A stretch of DNA of 64,000 bases, from contig NZ_CP114286.1 in assembly GCF_027111275.1 (NCBI RefSeq), forward strand, positions 1,612,001 through 1,676,000, written 5' to 3'. Position 1 is the first letter of the stretch. Each line of letters begins with the position of its first letter. The stretch is from Flavobacterium luteolum (lineage in GTDB: Bacteria; Bacteroidota; Bacteroidia; Flavobacteriales; Flavobacteriaceae). The notes under the pieces are model-generated. The model had not been told where the DNA came from. It did no database searches and saw only the letters and a program-made list of their open reading frames with translations. The position numbers and the translations under genes were made by a program. Shown piece by piece: positions 7,891 to 16,928 of this stretch.

Positions 7891-9184
7891 AAACAACTCT
7901 TATTACAAAATAATTTTTCTTTCCGCTTTGTAATAAAACGAATTGATTGTTAATTAAATCATTTGCTGTTAAAACAAAATCTTCTTTTATTTTTTCTCTA
8001 TTTACAGAAATTGAGTTTGCTGTTAAAGCACGTCTCGCCTCTCCGTTAGATTTAAAAAAACCTGTTTTTTCGTTTAAAACTGAAATGATATCCAATCCGT
8101 TTTCTAAATCGGCTTTTGCGATTTCAGCTTGCGGAACTCCGTCAAAAACTTCTAAAAAAGTAGCTTCATCCAGTTTTTTCAAATCTTCTGCAGTTGAATT
8201 TCCAAACAAAATATTTGAAGCCTGAATCGCTTTTTCCAACTCTTCTCTATTATGAACAAAAACAGTAATTTCTTCTGCCAGTTTCTTTTGTAAAACTCTT
8301 AAATGCGGAGCCGTTTTATGCTCTTCAATTAATGCATCGATTGTTTCTTTATCTAAGAAAGTAAATATTTTGATGTATTTCTCCGCATCAACATCTGTTG
8401 TGTTTACCCAAAATTGGTAAAATTTATAAACAGAAGTTTTATCTGCATCTAACCAAACGTTTCCACCTTCAGATTTACCAAATTTAGATCCGTCTGCTTT
8501 TGTAATCAAAGGAGTTGTTAAGGCGTAAGCTTTAGCATTCTCTCCTCCCATTCTACGCACTAATTCTGTTCCTGTGGTAATATTACCCCATTGGTCAGAA
8601 CCACCCATTTGCAGAATACAGTTGTTGTTTTTATATAAATGATAGAAATCGTAACCTTGAATTAACTGATATGTAAATTCTGTAAAAGACATCCCCTCAC
8701 CTTCTCCGCTAAATCTCTTTTTCACAGAATCTTTAGCCATCATATAATTTACGGTGATTCTTTTTCCAACTTCACGTGCAAAATCGATAAAAGAGAATTC
8801 TTTCATCCAATCGTAGTTATTCACCATTACTGGTGCATTTGCTTCGGTTGAATTAAAATCTAAGAAACGAGACAAAACACTTTTGATTCCAGCTACGTTT
8901 TTAGCTAGAGCTTCTTCGTCAAGTAAGTTTCTTTCATCAGATTTACCAGAAGGATCTCCAATCATTCCTGTTGCTCCACCTACTAAAGCGATTGGCCTGT
9001 GACCAAAATTCTTTAGATGAACCAATAAAATAATCTGAACCATACTTCCGATGTGCAGTGAATCTGCTGTTGGATCAAAACCGATATAGGCAGTGGTTGC
9101 TTCTTTTAGCAATTGTTCTTCCGTTCCAGGCATACTATCATGGTATAACCCGCGCCATTTTAATTCTTCAACTAGATTCTTCAT
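7889..9184 (-). CDS. tyrS: Tyrosyl-tRNA synthetase
   Basis: Class I aminoacyl-tRNA synthetase that charges tRNA-Tyr in the cytoplasm; about 431 residues, the usual bacterial length. The HIGH-type motif is HIGS (44-47, in [10 protein letters not shown]). The tyrosine pocket motif QGYDFYHL and the GGSDQWGN loop are present, and the KMSKS-type loop is KFGKS. A C-terminal S4-like RNA-binding domain covers about the last 75 residues ([22 protein letters not shown]). ATG 9184 gives the expected start [12 protein letters not shown]; an in-frame ATG seven codons upstream adds only a basic tail. Promoter TACATTTG lies 18 nt upstream. Confidence 0.97.
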   Translation of the reverse strand: MKNLVEELKWRGLYHDSMPGTEEQLLKEATTAYIGFDPTADSLHIGSMVQIILLVHLKNFGHRPIALVGGATGMIGDPSGKSDERNLLDEEALAKNVAGIKSVLSRFLDFNSTEANAPVMVNNYDWMKEFSFIDFAREVGKRITVNYMMAKDSVKKRFSGEGEGMSFTEFTYQLIQGYDFYHLYKNNNCILQMGGSDQWGNITTGTELVRRMGGENAKAYALTTPLITKADGSKFGKSEGGNVWLDADKTSVYKFYQFWVNTTDVDAEKYIKIFTFLDKETIDALIEEHKTAPHLRVLQKKLAEEITVFVHNREELEKAIQASNILFGNSTAEDLKKLDEATFLEVFDGVPQAEIAKADLENGLDIISVLNEKTGFFKSNGEARRALTANSISVNREKIKEDFVLTANDLINNQFVLLQSGKKNYFVIRVV

Positions 9185-9202
9185 TTTTTTAAATAATTTG
9201 CG

Positions 9203-9210
9203 CAAATGTA
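9203..9210 (-). promoter_or_regulatory. -7 box for tyrS
   Basis: On the minus strand the sequence is TACATTTG, an exact TAnnTTTG match, 18 nt before the tyrS ATG. It overlaps the palindrome AATTTGCGCAAAT, which recurs at 10743-10756. Confidence 0.6.
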
Positions 9211-9432
9211 ATCAATGTCAATGGCAATCACAAAAAGCAATTTCATTATCAACAATAAAAAGCCATTTCAATATAAAATTTAATCATTTAAGCTAAAAAC
9301 ATGATACTGAGATTAATTCGAAAAGTCACTTTTCTCAATACAAAAGTCCAAAGGATAAAAAAATCTATTTACGGAAACACGTAAAAATCTATTTCATTTT
9401 TTCTTTAGATTCGCCCACCAAAAACTACCAAA

Positions 9433-10668
9433 ATGAAAAAAACTTTTTTACTTATTCTTTTTCTTTATTGCACATTGAGCAATGCACAGGTTTCTTTTGA
9501 AAAAGGGTACTTTATTTCCAACAATGGAATACGAACAGAATGTTTCATCCGAAACTTAGATTGGAAAAATAATCCAACCGATTTCAAATATAAGTCCCAG
9601 ATTAATGACAATGATTCCAAAACAGAAACCATTGCTAATGTTCAGGAATTTGGTATCGACAATACTGTAACTTTCAAAAGAGCCAAAGTAAAAATGGATC
9701 GTTCCAGTGACAATTTAGACAAACTATCAGAAAGCGGTCAACCTGTATGGGAAGAAAATACTCTTTTTCTAAGATTATTAGTTCAAGGAGAAGCAACACT
9801 ATACTCGTATACTGACGGAAATCTTATCCGATATTTTTACGAAACAAAGAGCATTCCATTAGAACAACTTACGTATTTAAAATACACTTTGACAAAAGGA
9901 GATAAATCAACCGGAGAATTAAAAGAAAATGATTACTACAAACAGCAATTAAACAACAATGTAAGATCAGCCAATACAGCCGATAGTGAGATTACGAATC
10001 TAAAATATAAAAAGTCTGATCTTACCAGATATTTTCTAAAATACAATAATACCGACAACAAAACAAAAAGCGGTGTAATATCCAAATCTAGTAAAGGTCA
10101 TTTTCATTTAAAAATAACACCTGAACTTAGTTTTATCTCAGGATCTATGAATGATGGAGACAGTCCGTCAATAGATGTAAATTTAGATAGCAATACTAAC
10201 TTAAAAATAGGCTTGGAAGCAGAATATCTTCTTCCATTTAACAATAACAAATGGAGCCTCTTTTTAAACCCAGCTTATCAAAAATACGAAACCACTAAAC
10301 AATACAGCAGACCAGGTCTTTTTGCGGGATCTCCTTCTATAACTCGTAATATAGAGATTAAATACTCCAGCATCCAGGTTCCTATTGGATTGCGTTATTA
10401 TTTTCTTATCAATAATAATTCAAAAGTTTTCATAAATGCCGCTTACTCTTTTGATATCAACGGCAAAGCAAGTTTATCTTTTGATAAAAATACAGAACTT
10501 GAAAGTAAATCGGGATCTAATTTCGCTTTTGGAGTAGGTTACAACTTTAAAAACAAATTCAGTGCTGAGATTAGAACAAATACCAAAAAACAGCTATTAA
10601 CGGATTACAATACCATTTCTGTTGAGTACAAAGCCATTGATTTGGTATTTGCATATACTATCTTCTAA
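9433..10668 (+). CDS. Outer-membrane beta-barrel protein of unknown function
   Basis: A 411-residue protein with a signal peptide (MKKTFLLILFLYCTLSNAQ). The N-terminal half (about 20-190) is soluble-looking, beginning VSFEKGYFISNNG and containing an EQLTYLKYTLTKGD segment. From about 215 to the end, alternating strands (KITPELSFISG, LFLNPAYQKYETT, IQVPIGLRYYFL, FAFGVGYNF) and a C-terminal aromatic residue (VFAYTIF) suggest an eight- to ten-stranded barrel like the porin/OmpA-type proteins common in Bacteroidota. No enzymatic motif is seen. It stands alone between tyrS (divergent) and a strong terminator. Confidence 0.88.
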   Translation: MKKTFLLILFLYCTLSNAQVSFEKGYFISNNGIRTECFIRNLDWKNNPTDFKYKSQINDNDSKTETIANVQEFGIDNTVTFKRAKVKMDRSSDNLDKLSESGQPVWEENTLFLRLLVQGEATLYSYTDGNLIRYFYETKSIPLEQLTYLKYTLTKGDKSTGELKENDYYKQQLNNNVRSANTADSEITNLKYKKSDLTRYFLKYNNTDNKTKSGVISKSSKGHFHLKITPELSFISGSMNDGDSPSIDVNLDSNTNLKIGLEAEYLLPFNNNKWSLFLNPAYQKYETTKQYSRPGLFAGSPSITRNIEIKYSSIQVPIGLRYYFLINNNSKVFINAAYSFDINGKASLSFDKNTELESKSGSNFAFGVGYNFKNKFSAEIRTNTKKQLLTDYNTISVEYKAIDLVFAYTIF

Positions 10669-10694
10669 TACACAAATCGAAACTTCACAAAAAG

Positions 10695-10740
10695 ACACTA
10701 AAGCAATGGATAAACATTTGTCCGTTGCTTTAGTGTTTTA
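10695..10740 (+). terminator. Terminator after the barrel-protein gene
   Basis: ACACTAAAGCAA (10695-10706) pairs perfectly with TTGCTTTAGTGT (10725-10736). The loop itself contains a short GGA/TCC stem, and TTTTA follows. Confidence 0.85.
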
Positions 10741-10845
10741 AATAATTTGCGCAAATACAAGCAATGGCAAAAAAATCTGCCACTAAGTGGCAAAATTTTT
10801 TATTTCTATAAAGTTTACGTTAAGCCTTCACAAGAAAAAGCAAAA

Positions 10846-10925
10846 ACTTTGCGTCTCAGCGCCTTTGTGGCAAAAAGAAAAAAAACCTTTGCAACTTTGT
10901 CCCTCTGCAACTTTGCACCTTTCCA
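10846..10925. repeat. Degenerate CTTTGCG-word array
   Basis: Words such as ACTTTGCG, GCCTTTGTGG, CCTTTGCA and ACTTTGCA repeat irregularly. Related words occur at 23022-23090 and 30371-30521. No gene is supported here. Confidence 0.5.
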
Positions 10926-10934
10926 ACAAAAACT

Positions 10935-10942
10935 TATCTTTA
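10935..10942 (+). promoter_or_regulatory. -7-like box very close to the epimerase ATG
   Basis: TATCTTTA matches seven of eight consensus positions and ends four bases before ATG 10947. If used, the transcript would be leaderless or nearly so. Confidence 0.4.
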
Positions 10943-10946
10943 CAAC

Positions 10947-11948
10947 ATGATATTAGTAACTGGCGGAACAGGTTTGGTAGGGTCACATTTATTGCTTCAT
11001 TTAATAGAAAATGGAGAAAATGTTCGGGCAATTTACAGAACCGAAAAGAGTATCCAGAAAACAAAGTCGGTTTTTGATTTTTATAAAAAAACAGATCTAT
11101 TTGAAAAAATCAATTGGCTTGAAGCCGACATTCTAGATATACCTACGCTTGAAACTGCTTTTATCGACATTAAACAAGTATATCACTGCGCAGCATTTAT
11201 TTCATTTGATCCGAAAGACGAAGAAATCCTGAGAAAAACCAATATTGAAGGAACCGCAAATATGGTCAATTTTGCGATCGCCAAAGAAACAGAAAAGTTT
11301 TGCTATATCAGTTCGATTGCTGCTTTAGGAGATATTGCACCTCACGAAACACATATTACCGAAGAAACAGACTGGAATCCTGAAAAACCGCATAGCGATT
11401 ACGCCATTTCTAAATATGGTGCCGAAATGGAAGTTTGGCGCGGGCATCAAGAAGGGTTAAATGTTATTATTGTAAATCCAGGAGTAATTTTGGGTCCGCT
11501 AAAAATGATGGATATTTTTGATGAAGGCAGCAGCGAGATTTATCGTAAAGTTTCTAAAGGACTTTCGTTCTACACGCTAGGAAGTACAGGTTTTATCACT
11601 GTTGATGATGTGGTAAAAACCAGTTATGAACTAATGAGAAGCGATATAAAAAATGAACGCTTTACACTCATCGCAGACAATATTGTTTTCAAAGATCTTT
11701 TAAACACTGTTGCTGATGCTTTAAAAGCAAAAAGGCCTCATATTCATGCCACACCTTTTTTAATGAATTTATTGTGGATGGCTGACGGAATATTTGTTAC
11801 TTTATTTTTCAGAAAAAGAAGCATTACAAAAGCAACTGCAAAAGCTTCGTACTCAAAGAATCTGTATAGTAATGAAAAAATAAAAACCGCTCTAGGAACG
11901 GTTTTTACTGATATTCATAAATATATTTTAGAAAGCTCTAAATTATAA
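10947..11948 (+). CDS. NAD(P)-dependent epimerase/dehydratase (extended SDR)
   Basis: A 333-residue extended short-chain dehydrogenase. The Rossmann motif VTGGTGLVGSH (4-14) binds NAD(P). The SSIAALG segment supplies the catalytic Ser/Thr region, and the Tyr152/Lys156 pair sits in YAISKYGAE. The family covers nucleotide-sugar epimerases, 3-beta-HSD-like enzymes and dihydroflavonol-type reductases; IVNPGVILGP and the LRKTNIEGT region resemble the latter reductase-like group. The substrate cannot be read from the sequence. It is convergent with the DUF4296 gene and overlaps its 3' end by six bases. Confidence 0.93.
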   Translation: MILVTGGTGLVGSHLLLHLIENGENVRAIYRTEKSIQKTKSVFDFYKKTDLFEKINWLEADILDIPTLETAFIDIKQVYHCAAFISFDPKDEEILRKTNIEGTANMVNFAIAKETEKFCYISSIAALGDIAPHETHITEETDWNPEKPHSDYAISKYGAEMEVWRGHQEGLNVIIVNPGVILGPLKMMDIFDEGSSEIYRKVSKGLSFYTLGSTGFITVDDVVKTSYELMRSDIKNERFTLIADNIVFKDLLNTVADALKAKRPHIHATPFLMNLLWMADGIFVTLFFRKRSITKATAKASYSKNLYSNEKIKTALGTVFTDIHKYILESSKL

Positions 11949-12431
11949 ATCTCTTCTGTGCTTTCTTTTTGCCATCTTAATTGAATCGATGTTAACTTTC
12001 GGAATTCTTTTTTGAACCGAATCCTTCGAAACCTCTTTTATTTCTTTGGGCTTATTTTTATTTGCTTTAGCCGCTTTCTTTTCATCAATTTTAGCTAATG
12101 AATCTGCCGCTCTCTGGTTTACAGCAATTCTTTTATTTACCACATCAAACATGTCTTTATAACTATCGTAATCAGAAGCATAATACATATTGTTCTGTGC
12201 AAATTGAAGACTGTCTACTTTGTATTTTTTTAAAATAAATTTCGTCGGATCATTATCTATAGAGTCCAAAGACAATGGTTTTTGATAACGCATTGCTTCC
12301 AAAAGAGATAAATCATACATAATATCGATCATCTTATCTTTCTCAATAAGCTTTGCAGGTTGTTTTACCACCTCTTTTTTACAGCTTATAGAAAGAAACA
12401 AAACCAATAGTATTACTATAAAATTCTTCAT
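11943..12431 (-). CDS. DUF4296 lipoprotein
   Basis: About 162 residues. A lipoprotein signal with lipobox (LFLSISCKKE) is followed by the DUF4296 core: KMIDIMYDLSLLEAMRY, then FILKKYKVDSLQFAQNNMYYAS. The C-terminal 60 residues are Lys/Asp/Ser-rich and helical, ending in a basic tail. The role of the family is unknown; it is found in Bacteroidota and, from this neighbourhood, appears linked to pyrC and the polyprenol glycosyltransferase, with only a nine-base gap after pyrC. ATG 12431 gives MKNF; the preceding in-frame ATG adds one Met. Confidence 0.92.
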   Translation of the reverse strand: MKNFIVILLVLFLSISCKKEVVKQPAKLIEKDKMIDIMYDLSLLEAMRYQKPLSLDSIDNDPTKFILKKYKVDSLQFAQNNMYYASDYDSYKDMFDVVNKRIAVNQRAADSLAKIDEKKAAKANKNKPKEIKEVSKDSVQKRIPKVNIDSIKMAKRKHRRDL

Positions 12432-12440
12432 CATCTTTTT

Positions 12441-13781
12441 TTATCTGTCAAACAATAATCTTTTTCCAGCTCTTGTATCTTTTACTTTGAAATTATTATA
12501 TACCAATTCTCCGTTTACAAAAGTATGCGTAATTCTAGATTTGAAAGTATAACCTTCAAACGGAGACCATCCGCATTTGTATAAAATATTTTCTGGTTTC
12601 ACGCTCCAAGGCAGACTTGGATTAACGATTACTAAATCGGCGTGGTAACCTTCTCTAATAAAACCTCTTTTTTCTATTTTGAAAATCTTGGCTGGATTAT
12701 GGCACATTTTCTCCACGATTTTCTCCACACTAATTTTTCCTTGATGATGCGCTTCAAACATTGCCACAACAGCGTGTTGTACCAACGGACCTCCAGAAGG
12801 AGCATTTAAGTAAGACTGCTGTTTTTCTTCTTTTGTATGTGGAGCGTGATCTGTTGCAATTACGTCAATTCTTCCGTCATTTAAAGCTTTCCAAAGTTCT
12901 GCGCGATCTTCGGCAGTTTTAACCGCAGGATTCCATTTAATGAAATTTCCTTTTGTTTTATAATCTTCATCCGTAAACCAAAGATGGTGTACACAAACCT
13001 CAGCAGTGATTTTTTTATCTTCTAACGGAATTTTATTAGTAAACAATTCCATTTCTTTCGCAGTTGAAAGATGGAAAATATGCAATCTTGCACCTGTTCT
13101 TTTTGCTAAAGCTACTGCTTTTGACGAAGAAATATAACAAGCTTCTGCACTTCTAATTAAATTGTGTGCCGTTACAGGAACATCGTCTCCGTACTGTTCT
13201 TTAAAAGCTGCAAGATTATTTTTAATCGTAGTTTCGTCTTCGCAGTGAACCGCAATTAGCATTGGAGTGCTTGAAAATATCTTTTCTAAAACCGCTTCGT
13301 TATCTACCAACATATTTCCTGTAGACGAACCTAAGAAAATCTTAATTCCCGCAACATTCTTTGGATTCGTTTTTAAAACTTCTTCCAAATTATCATTTGT
13401 TGCCCCCATCATAAACGAGTAATTCGCAAATGATTTTTTTGATGCAATCTGATATTTATCTTCTAAAATTTCCTGAGTAACCGCATTCGGAACTGTATTC
13501 GGCTGTTCGATAAAAGAAGTAATTCCTCCCGCAACAGCTGCACGAGATTCCGATTCGATATCACCTTTATGAGTTAATCCAGGCTCTCTAAAATGCACTT
13601 GATCGTCTATTGCTCCCGGCATTAAATAATTTCCTTCAGCATCGATTACGATACAATCTGAAGTTTTTAATGAAATGCTGTCTGCAATTTCAACAATCAA
13701 ATCGTTTTCAATTAAAACATCACCTTCAAAAATTGTCCCTTCGTTTACAATTTTGGCATTTTTTATTAAAATCCTGTTCAT
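12441..13781 (-). CDS. pyrC: Dihydroorotase (class I)
   Basis: Zinc amidohydrolase that cyclises carbamoyl aspartate to dihydroorotate in pyrimidine synthesis; 446 residues. Visible signatures: IDDQVHFREPG (58-68), the lysine strand VAGIKIFLGSSTG, HCEDE, FHLSTA, and the catalytic ATDHAPH motif. The first histidine of the usual metal-binding DxHxH appears as Gln61 (D-Q-V-H), while His63 is kept. As far as I recall this replacement is shared by other Bacteroidota dihydroorotases, so I still call the enzyme active. It sits in an operon: ten bases after the glycosyltransferase and nine before DUF4296. Confidence 0.95.
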   Translation of the reverse strand: MNRILIKNAKIVNEGTIFEGDVLIENDLIVEIADSISLKTSDCIVIDAEGNYLMPGAIDDQVHFREPGLTHKGDIESESRAAVAGGITSFIEQPNTVPNAVTQEILEDKYQIASKKSFANYSFMMGATNDNLEEVLKTNPKNVAGIKIFLGSSTGNMLVDNEAVLEKIFSSTPMLIAVHCEDETTIKNNLAAFKEQYGDDVPVTAHNLIRSAEACYISSSKAVALAKRTGARLHIFHLSTAKEMELFTNKIPLEDKKITAEVCVHHLWFTDEDYKTKGNFIKWNPAVKTAEDRAELWKALNDGRIDVIATDHAPHTKEEKQQSYLNAPSGGPLVQHAVVAMFEAHHQGKISVEKIVEKMCHNPAKIFKIEKRGFIREGYHADLVIVNPSLPWSVKPENILYKCGWSPFEGYTFKSRITHTFVNGELVYNNFKVKDTRAGKRLLFDR

Positions 13782-13791
13782 TTCGGTTGGT

Positions 13792-14517
13792 TTATAATGA
13801 ATTGACTAATTTTCTTAATCTAAGTGAAATCACTCCAAGAATAGCTTCTTTGATAATAGCATTACTCATTTTAGAAACCCCTTTTGTTCTATCAGTAAAA
13901 ATAATTGGGACTTCGGTAATTTGAAATTTAGCACAGTACGTTCTGTACTTCATTTCAATTTGAAACGCGTACCCGACAAACTTTATTTTATTTAAATTGA
14001 TTTTCTCCAGAACTTCTCTTTTGTAACAAACAAAACCTGCAGTGGCGTCGTGAATTTTCATTCCAGTGATAAATTTCACATAAACAGAAGCAAAATAAGA
14101 CATCAGAACTCGGCTTAATGGCCAGTTCACTACATTTACCCCTTTTACATAACGAGATCCAATTGCAAGATCTGCTCCACCAAAATGGCAGGCGTCGTAT
14201 AATTTTTCTAAATCATTTGGGTTATGTGAAAAATCGGCATCCATTTCAAAAATAAATTGGTAGTCACGCTCCAAAGCCCATTTAAAGCCATGAACATACG
14301 CAGTTCCCAATCCTGATTTTTTTGTTCTCTGTTCTAAAAAAAGTTTTCCTGGATATTCTTCCTGTAATGCCATCACTTTTTTTGCAGTATGATCAGGAGA
14401 ATTATCATCGATAATCAGCAAATGAAAAGGTTTATGCTGCGAAAGTACAGCTCTAACTATACTTTCTATGTTTTCAATTTCGTTATAAGTGGGAATTATG
14501 ACAATACTATCATTCAT
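13792..14517 (-). CDS. Polyprenol monophosphomannose synthase-like glycosyltransferase (GT2)
   Basis: A 241-residue family 2 glycosyltransferase of the dolichol-phosphate mannose synthase type. The nucleotide-sugar motifs are IIPTYNEIENI and LIIDDNSPD; the metal-binding region is FEMDADFSHNP. The segment GSRYVKGVNVVNWPLSR and a C-terminal KGVSKMSN/EA region are typical. There is no C-terminal membrane domain, so it is the short, membrane-associated form. It transfers a hexose, typically mannose, from GDP-sugar to polyprenyl phosphate for periplasmic glycosylation. It is the first gene of the pyrC/DUF4296 operon. Confidence 0.93.
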   Translation of the reverse strand: MNDSIVIIPTYNEIENIESIVRAVLSQHKPFHLLIIDDNSPDHTAKKVMALQEEYPGKLFLEQRTKKSGLGTAYVHGFKWALERDYQFIFEMDADFSHNPNDLEKLYDACHFGGADLAIGSRYVKGVNVVNWPLSRVLMSYFASVYVKFITGMKIHDATAGFVCYKREVLEKINLNKIKFVGYAFQIEMKYRTYCAKFQITEVPIIFTDRTKGVSKMSNAIIKEAILGVISLRLRKLVNSL

Positions 14518-14609
14518 TTTTTTCTCGGTAATTTCACCGCAAAAGTAAACTTTTTATAGCATTTGATTCATAATAAATATATAATAAAAGTATTGCATCA
14601 AAAAATTAC

Positions 14610-14617
14610 TAATTTTG
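14610..14617 (+). promoter_or_regulatory. -7 box close to the DUF4271 start
   Basis: TAATTTTG is an exact TAnnTTTG match ending seven bases before ATG 14625, so the 5' leader would be only a few bases. Confidence 0.55.
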
Positions 14618-14624
14618 CAAGGCT

Positions 14625-15293
14625 ATGATTGAACAATTACATCCTCGAATTCTTGAAAACAAAGACTGGGCAACACTTTTATTTGTGCTGACCTTTGCTG
14701 TTGTTGCCATGACAAAATCGGCTTACGAAACAAGATTTAGTGAATTTAGTAAACTTATTTTTTCTGATAAATACGCCAAAATTTATAGAGACAACAGCCA
14801 CATGAAAAACAGCTTTACGGTTGGTTTATTTTTTGTGCAGATTGTATCGTTTGCCTTTTTTATCCTGCTTACGCTAAATATTTTTGGCCACGCTTCAAAA
14901 ACCGACTGGGTTTTATTTATTCAGATTGCAACTTTCCTACTTTATTTCATTTTAGGAAAGTACTTAATCGAAAAAATTGTAGCCACTTCCTTCAATATTG
15001 ACGAATTTGTAGAGCTTTTTAACTTACAAAAAGTAACGTACAGAACTTATATTGGCGTTTTAATCCTTCCAATCAATGCTGTTTTGTTCTATTACAACAA
15101 TATTCCGCAAATTATACCGCTAGCAATCATAGGCATTTCGCTGTGTATTAGCGTATACTCTTACTTTATTTCAATTAAAACGTATCAAAACGTAATTATC
15201 GGCAAGTTATTTTATTTTATTTTGTATCTTTGCGCTCTTGAAATAGCCCCTTATTATTTTCTCTATTATTGGGTAACAAAAGGGAGTGCTTAG
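14625..15293 (+). CDS. DUF4271 membrane protein
   Basis: A 222-residue integral membrane protein with six or so hydrophobic segments (about 18-33, 62-83, 93-113, 135-157, 160-180, 190-215). The N-terminal stretch DWATLLFVLTFAVVAMTK and the charged segment YETRFSEFSKLIF are characteristic of DUF4271. Function is unknown. It lies directly before hemD, whose ATG comes 14 bases after this stop, and this pairing suggests co-transcription. There is no signal peptide and no catalytic motif. Confidence 0.93.
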   Translation: MIEQLHPRILENKDWATLLFVLTFAVVAMTKSAYETRFSEFSKLIFSDKYAKIYRDNSHMKNSFTVGLFFVQIVSFAFFILLTLNIFGHASKTDWVLFIQIATFLLYFILGKYLIEKIVATSFNIDEFVELFNLQKVTYRTYIGVLILPINAVLFYYNNIPQIIPLAIIGISLCISVYSYFISIKTYQNVIIGKLFYFILYLCALEIAPYYFLYYWVTKGSA

Positions 15294-15307
15294 AAAATAT
15301 TTATAAT

Positions 15308-16057
15308 ATGAAAGTGAAAACAATTTTGGTGTCACAGCCTGAACCTAAAGTGGAGAATTCTCCTTACTTTGAGCTCCAACAAAAACACAAAATAAAAATT
15401 GATTTCAGACCATTTATTCATGTAGAAGGGGTTAGCGCAAAAGAGATTCGATTACAAAAAATCGATCTTAATCATTACACTGCGATCATTTTAACAAGTA
15501 GAAATGCTGTAGATCATTTTTTTAGAGTGGCTGATGAAATGCGTTACAAAGTTCCTGAAGGATTGAAGTATTTTTGTCAATCTGAGGCTGTTGCGTTTTA
15601 CCTTCAAAAGTATGTTGTGTACAGAAAACGTAAGATTTACGTTGGAGCAAAAGATTTTGCAGATTTATCTCCGCTAATTAAGAAGTACAAAGACGAGAAG
15701 TTTTTACTTCCTGCATCTGACCAATTAAATGCAGATGCTCCTGTTACATTAAACAGTCTAAAAGTAGATTGGGCACAAGCAATTTTCTACAGAACTGTAA
15801 TGAGTGATTTATCTGATTTAGCAGATGTTTATTATGATGTCTTAGCTTTTTTCAGTCCGACAGGAATTAAATCATTGTTTAAAAATTTCCCAGATTTTAA
15901 ACAAAACAATACCAGAATAGCCGTATTCGGAAGCACAACTCAAAAAGAGGCTCTTGACCATGGTTTAAGAATTGATATTCTTGCTCCAACTCCTGAAACA
16001 CCTTCTATGACAATGGCTCTAGAAAAATACGTTGCAGAAGCAAACAAAGGGAAATAA
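15308..16057 (+). CDS. hemD: Uroporphyrinogen-III synthase
   Basis: Cyclises hydroxymethylbilane to uroporphyrinogen III with inversion of ring D, for heme and siroheme synthesis; about 249 residues. The HemD fold is recognised from TAIILTSRNAVDHFF, the linker FCQSEAVAFYL, DVLAFFSPTGIKSLF and IAVFGSTTQKEAL, ending near ETPSMTMALEKY. The family is weakly conserved, so the call rests on the SRNAV and FSPTGIKS signatures. ATG 15308 is chosen because the longer frame would overlap the DUF4271 gene. A hairpin follows the stop. Confidence 0.92.
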   Translation: MKVKTILVSQPEPKVENSPYFELQQKHKIKIDFRPFIHVEGVSAKEIRLQKIDLNHYTAIILTSRNAVDHFFRVADEMRYKVPEGLKYFCQSEAVAFYLQKYVVYRKRKIYVGAKDFADLSPLIKKYKDEKFLLPASDQLNADAPVTLNSLKVDWAQAIFYRTVMSDLSDLADVYYDVLAFFSPTGIKSLFKNFPDFKQNNTRIAVFGSTTQKEALDHGLRIDILAPTPETPSMTMALEKYVAEANKGK

Positions 16058-16086
16058 TCCTTTTTAAAATATTCAATTTTTTAAAA

Positions 16087-16121
16087 TTCCAAATTCCAAG
16101 TTAATAGCTTGAAATTTGGAA
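16087..16121 (+). terminator. Terminator after hemD
   Basis: TTCCAAATTCCAAG (16087-16100) pairs with CTTGAAATTTGGAA (16108-16121) with one mismatch, followed by TTTTTG. Confidence 0.7.
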
Positions 16122-16295
16122 TTTTTGTTTTCATTCAATTTCTTATCTTGTTTCATTTCCCTTGGTTAAAATCATAGGTTGTATTTTGGAATTTGTAATT
16201 TAAAAAAATTGAAATTTCCATTTGGCCTGCATTTTAACTACATTTGATTTCTATTCAAAACCCAAATCACAAAAAATAGTTTCAAATTGTAAGTT

Positions 16296-16766
16296 ATGAA
16301 AATCAACTCCCTCTTAATTGAAATTGACGGAATCGACAAGGAAATCCTTCGATACCTAATGGAAGATGCCCGAAAACCAATTTTGCAAATCGCTAATAAA
16401 ATCGGAATTTCTGGAGCCGCAATTCACCAAAGATTAAAAAAGCTAGAGCAATCTGGCGTAATCTCTGGCTCTAAGTTTACTGTAAACCCAAAAGTTTTGG
16501 GGTACAATACAATGGCGTTTGTGGGAGTTTATTTGGATAAAGCGTCTAGAAATTCCGAAGCCGTAAAAGAACTTCGCAAAATTCCAGAAGTTTTAGAATG
16601 TCATTATACAACAGGAAACTGGTCTGTTTTGATTAAAATTATCTGTCGTGACAACGAACACTTAATGCAGCTTTTAAATAACAAAATCCAAGCAATTGAA
16701 GGTGTTTCCAGAACCGAAACTTTTATCTCGCTAGATCAACAGATTGATAGACAGATACAGCTTTAG
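16296..16766 (+). CDS. Lrp/AsnC-family transcriptional regulator
   Basis: A 156-residue feast/famine regulator. The N-terminal helix-turn-helix is ILQIANKIGISGAAIHQRL with the usual preceding IDKEILRYLMEDAR. The C-terminal RAM ligand domain (about 72-150) contains AFVGVYLDKA, VLECHYTTGNWSVLIKI and IEGVSRTETFISL. Such proteins sense amino acids as octamers or dimers and control amino-acid metabolism; the target here is unknown. It is monocistronic and convergent with the zinc peptidase. Confidence 0.95.
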   Translation: MKINSLLIEIDGIDKEILRYLMEDARKPILQIANKIGISGAAIHQRLKKLEQSGVISGSKFTVNPKVLGYNTMAFVGVYLDKASRNSEAVKELRKIPEVLECHYTTGNWSVLIKIICRDNEHLMQLLNNKIQAIEGVSRTETFISLDQQIDRQIQL

Positions 16767-16814
16767 AATTAGATAATGTGTCAATTTGAAAATTAGATAA
16801 TTCTAAAATTAAAT

Positions 16815-16839
16815 GCTTCGACTCCACTCAGCCTGACAA
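16815..16839 (-). repeat. Solo arm of the TTGTC...CTGAG...GTCGAAG repeat family
   Basis: Minus strand reads TTGTCAGGCTGAG then TGGAGTCGAAGC. It resembles the hairpin arm at 23220-23246 and the solo arms at 54666-54690 and 61880-61905, but has no facing partner here. Confidence 0.6.
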
Positions 16840-16854
16840 ACTTCATAAAACACA

Positions 16855-16887
16855 AAACCCGACAGGTTTTAAAAACCTGTCGGGTTT
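16855..16887. terminator. Bidirectional CCCGACAGG terminator, copy 1 of 3
   Basis: AAACCCGACAGGTTTT pairs perfectly with AAAACCTGTCGGGTTT around one base. Near-identical hairpins occur at 50535-50566 and 51051-51083. It lies between convergent genes and can serve both. Confidence 0.88.
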
Positions 16888-16928
16888 GCTATAAATTATC
16901 TAATTGACTAATTATCTCAATTAACGAA

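Larger units (their letters stand above)
16767..16917. repeat. Inverted AATTAGATAA words flanking a terminator
   Basis: AATTAGATAA occurs at 16767-16776 and 16791-16800; inverted copies (TTATCTAATT 16896-16905, then a degraded one to 16917) lie on the other side of the terminator. The region joins the convergent lrp-like and peptidase genes. Confidence 0.55.

Noticed and set aside
10747..11077. Open frames of 67-96 codons over the CTTTGCG-word region before the epimerase gene
   Set aside because: They overlap the epimerase start and consist of repeat-encoded Phe/Cys/Ser-rich peptide in all frames.
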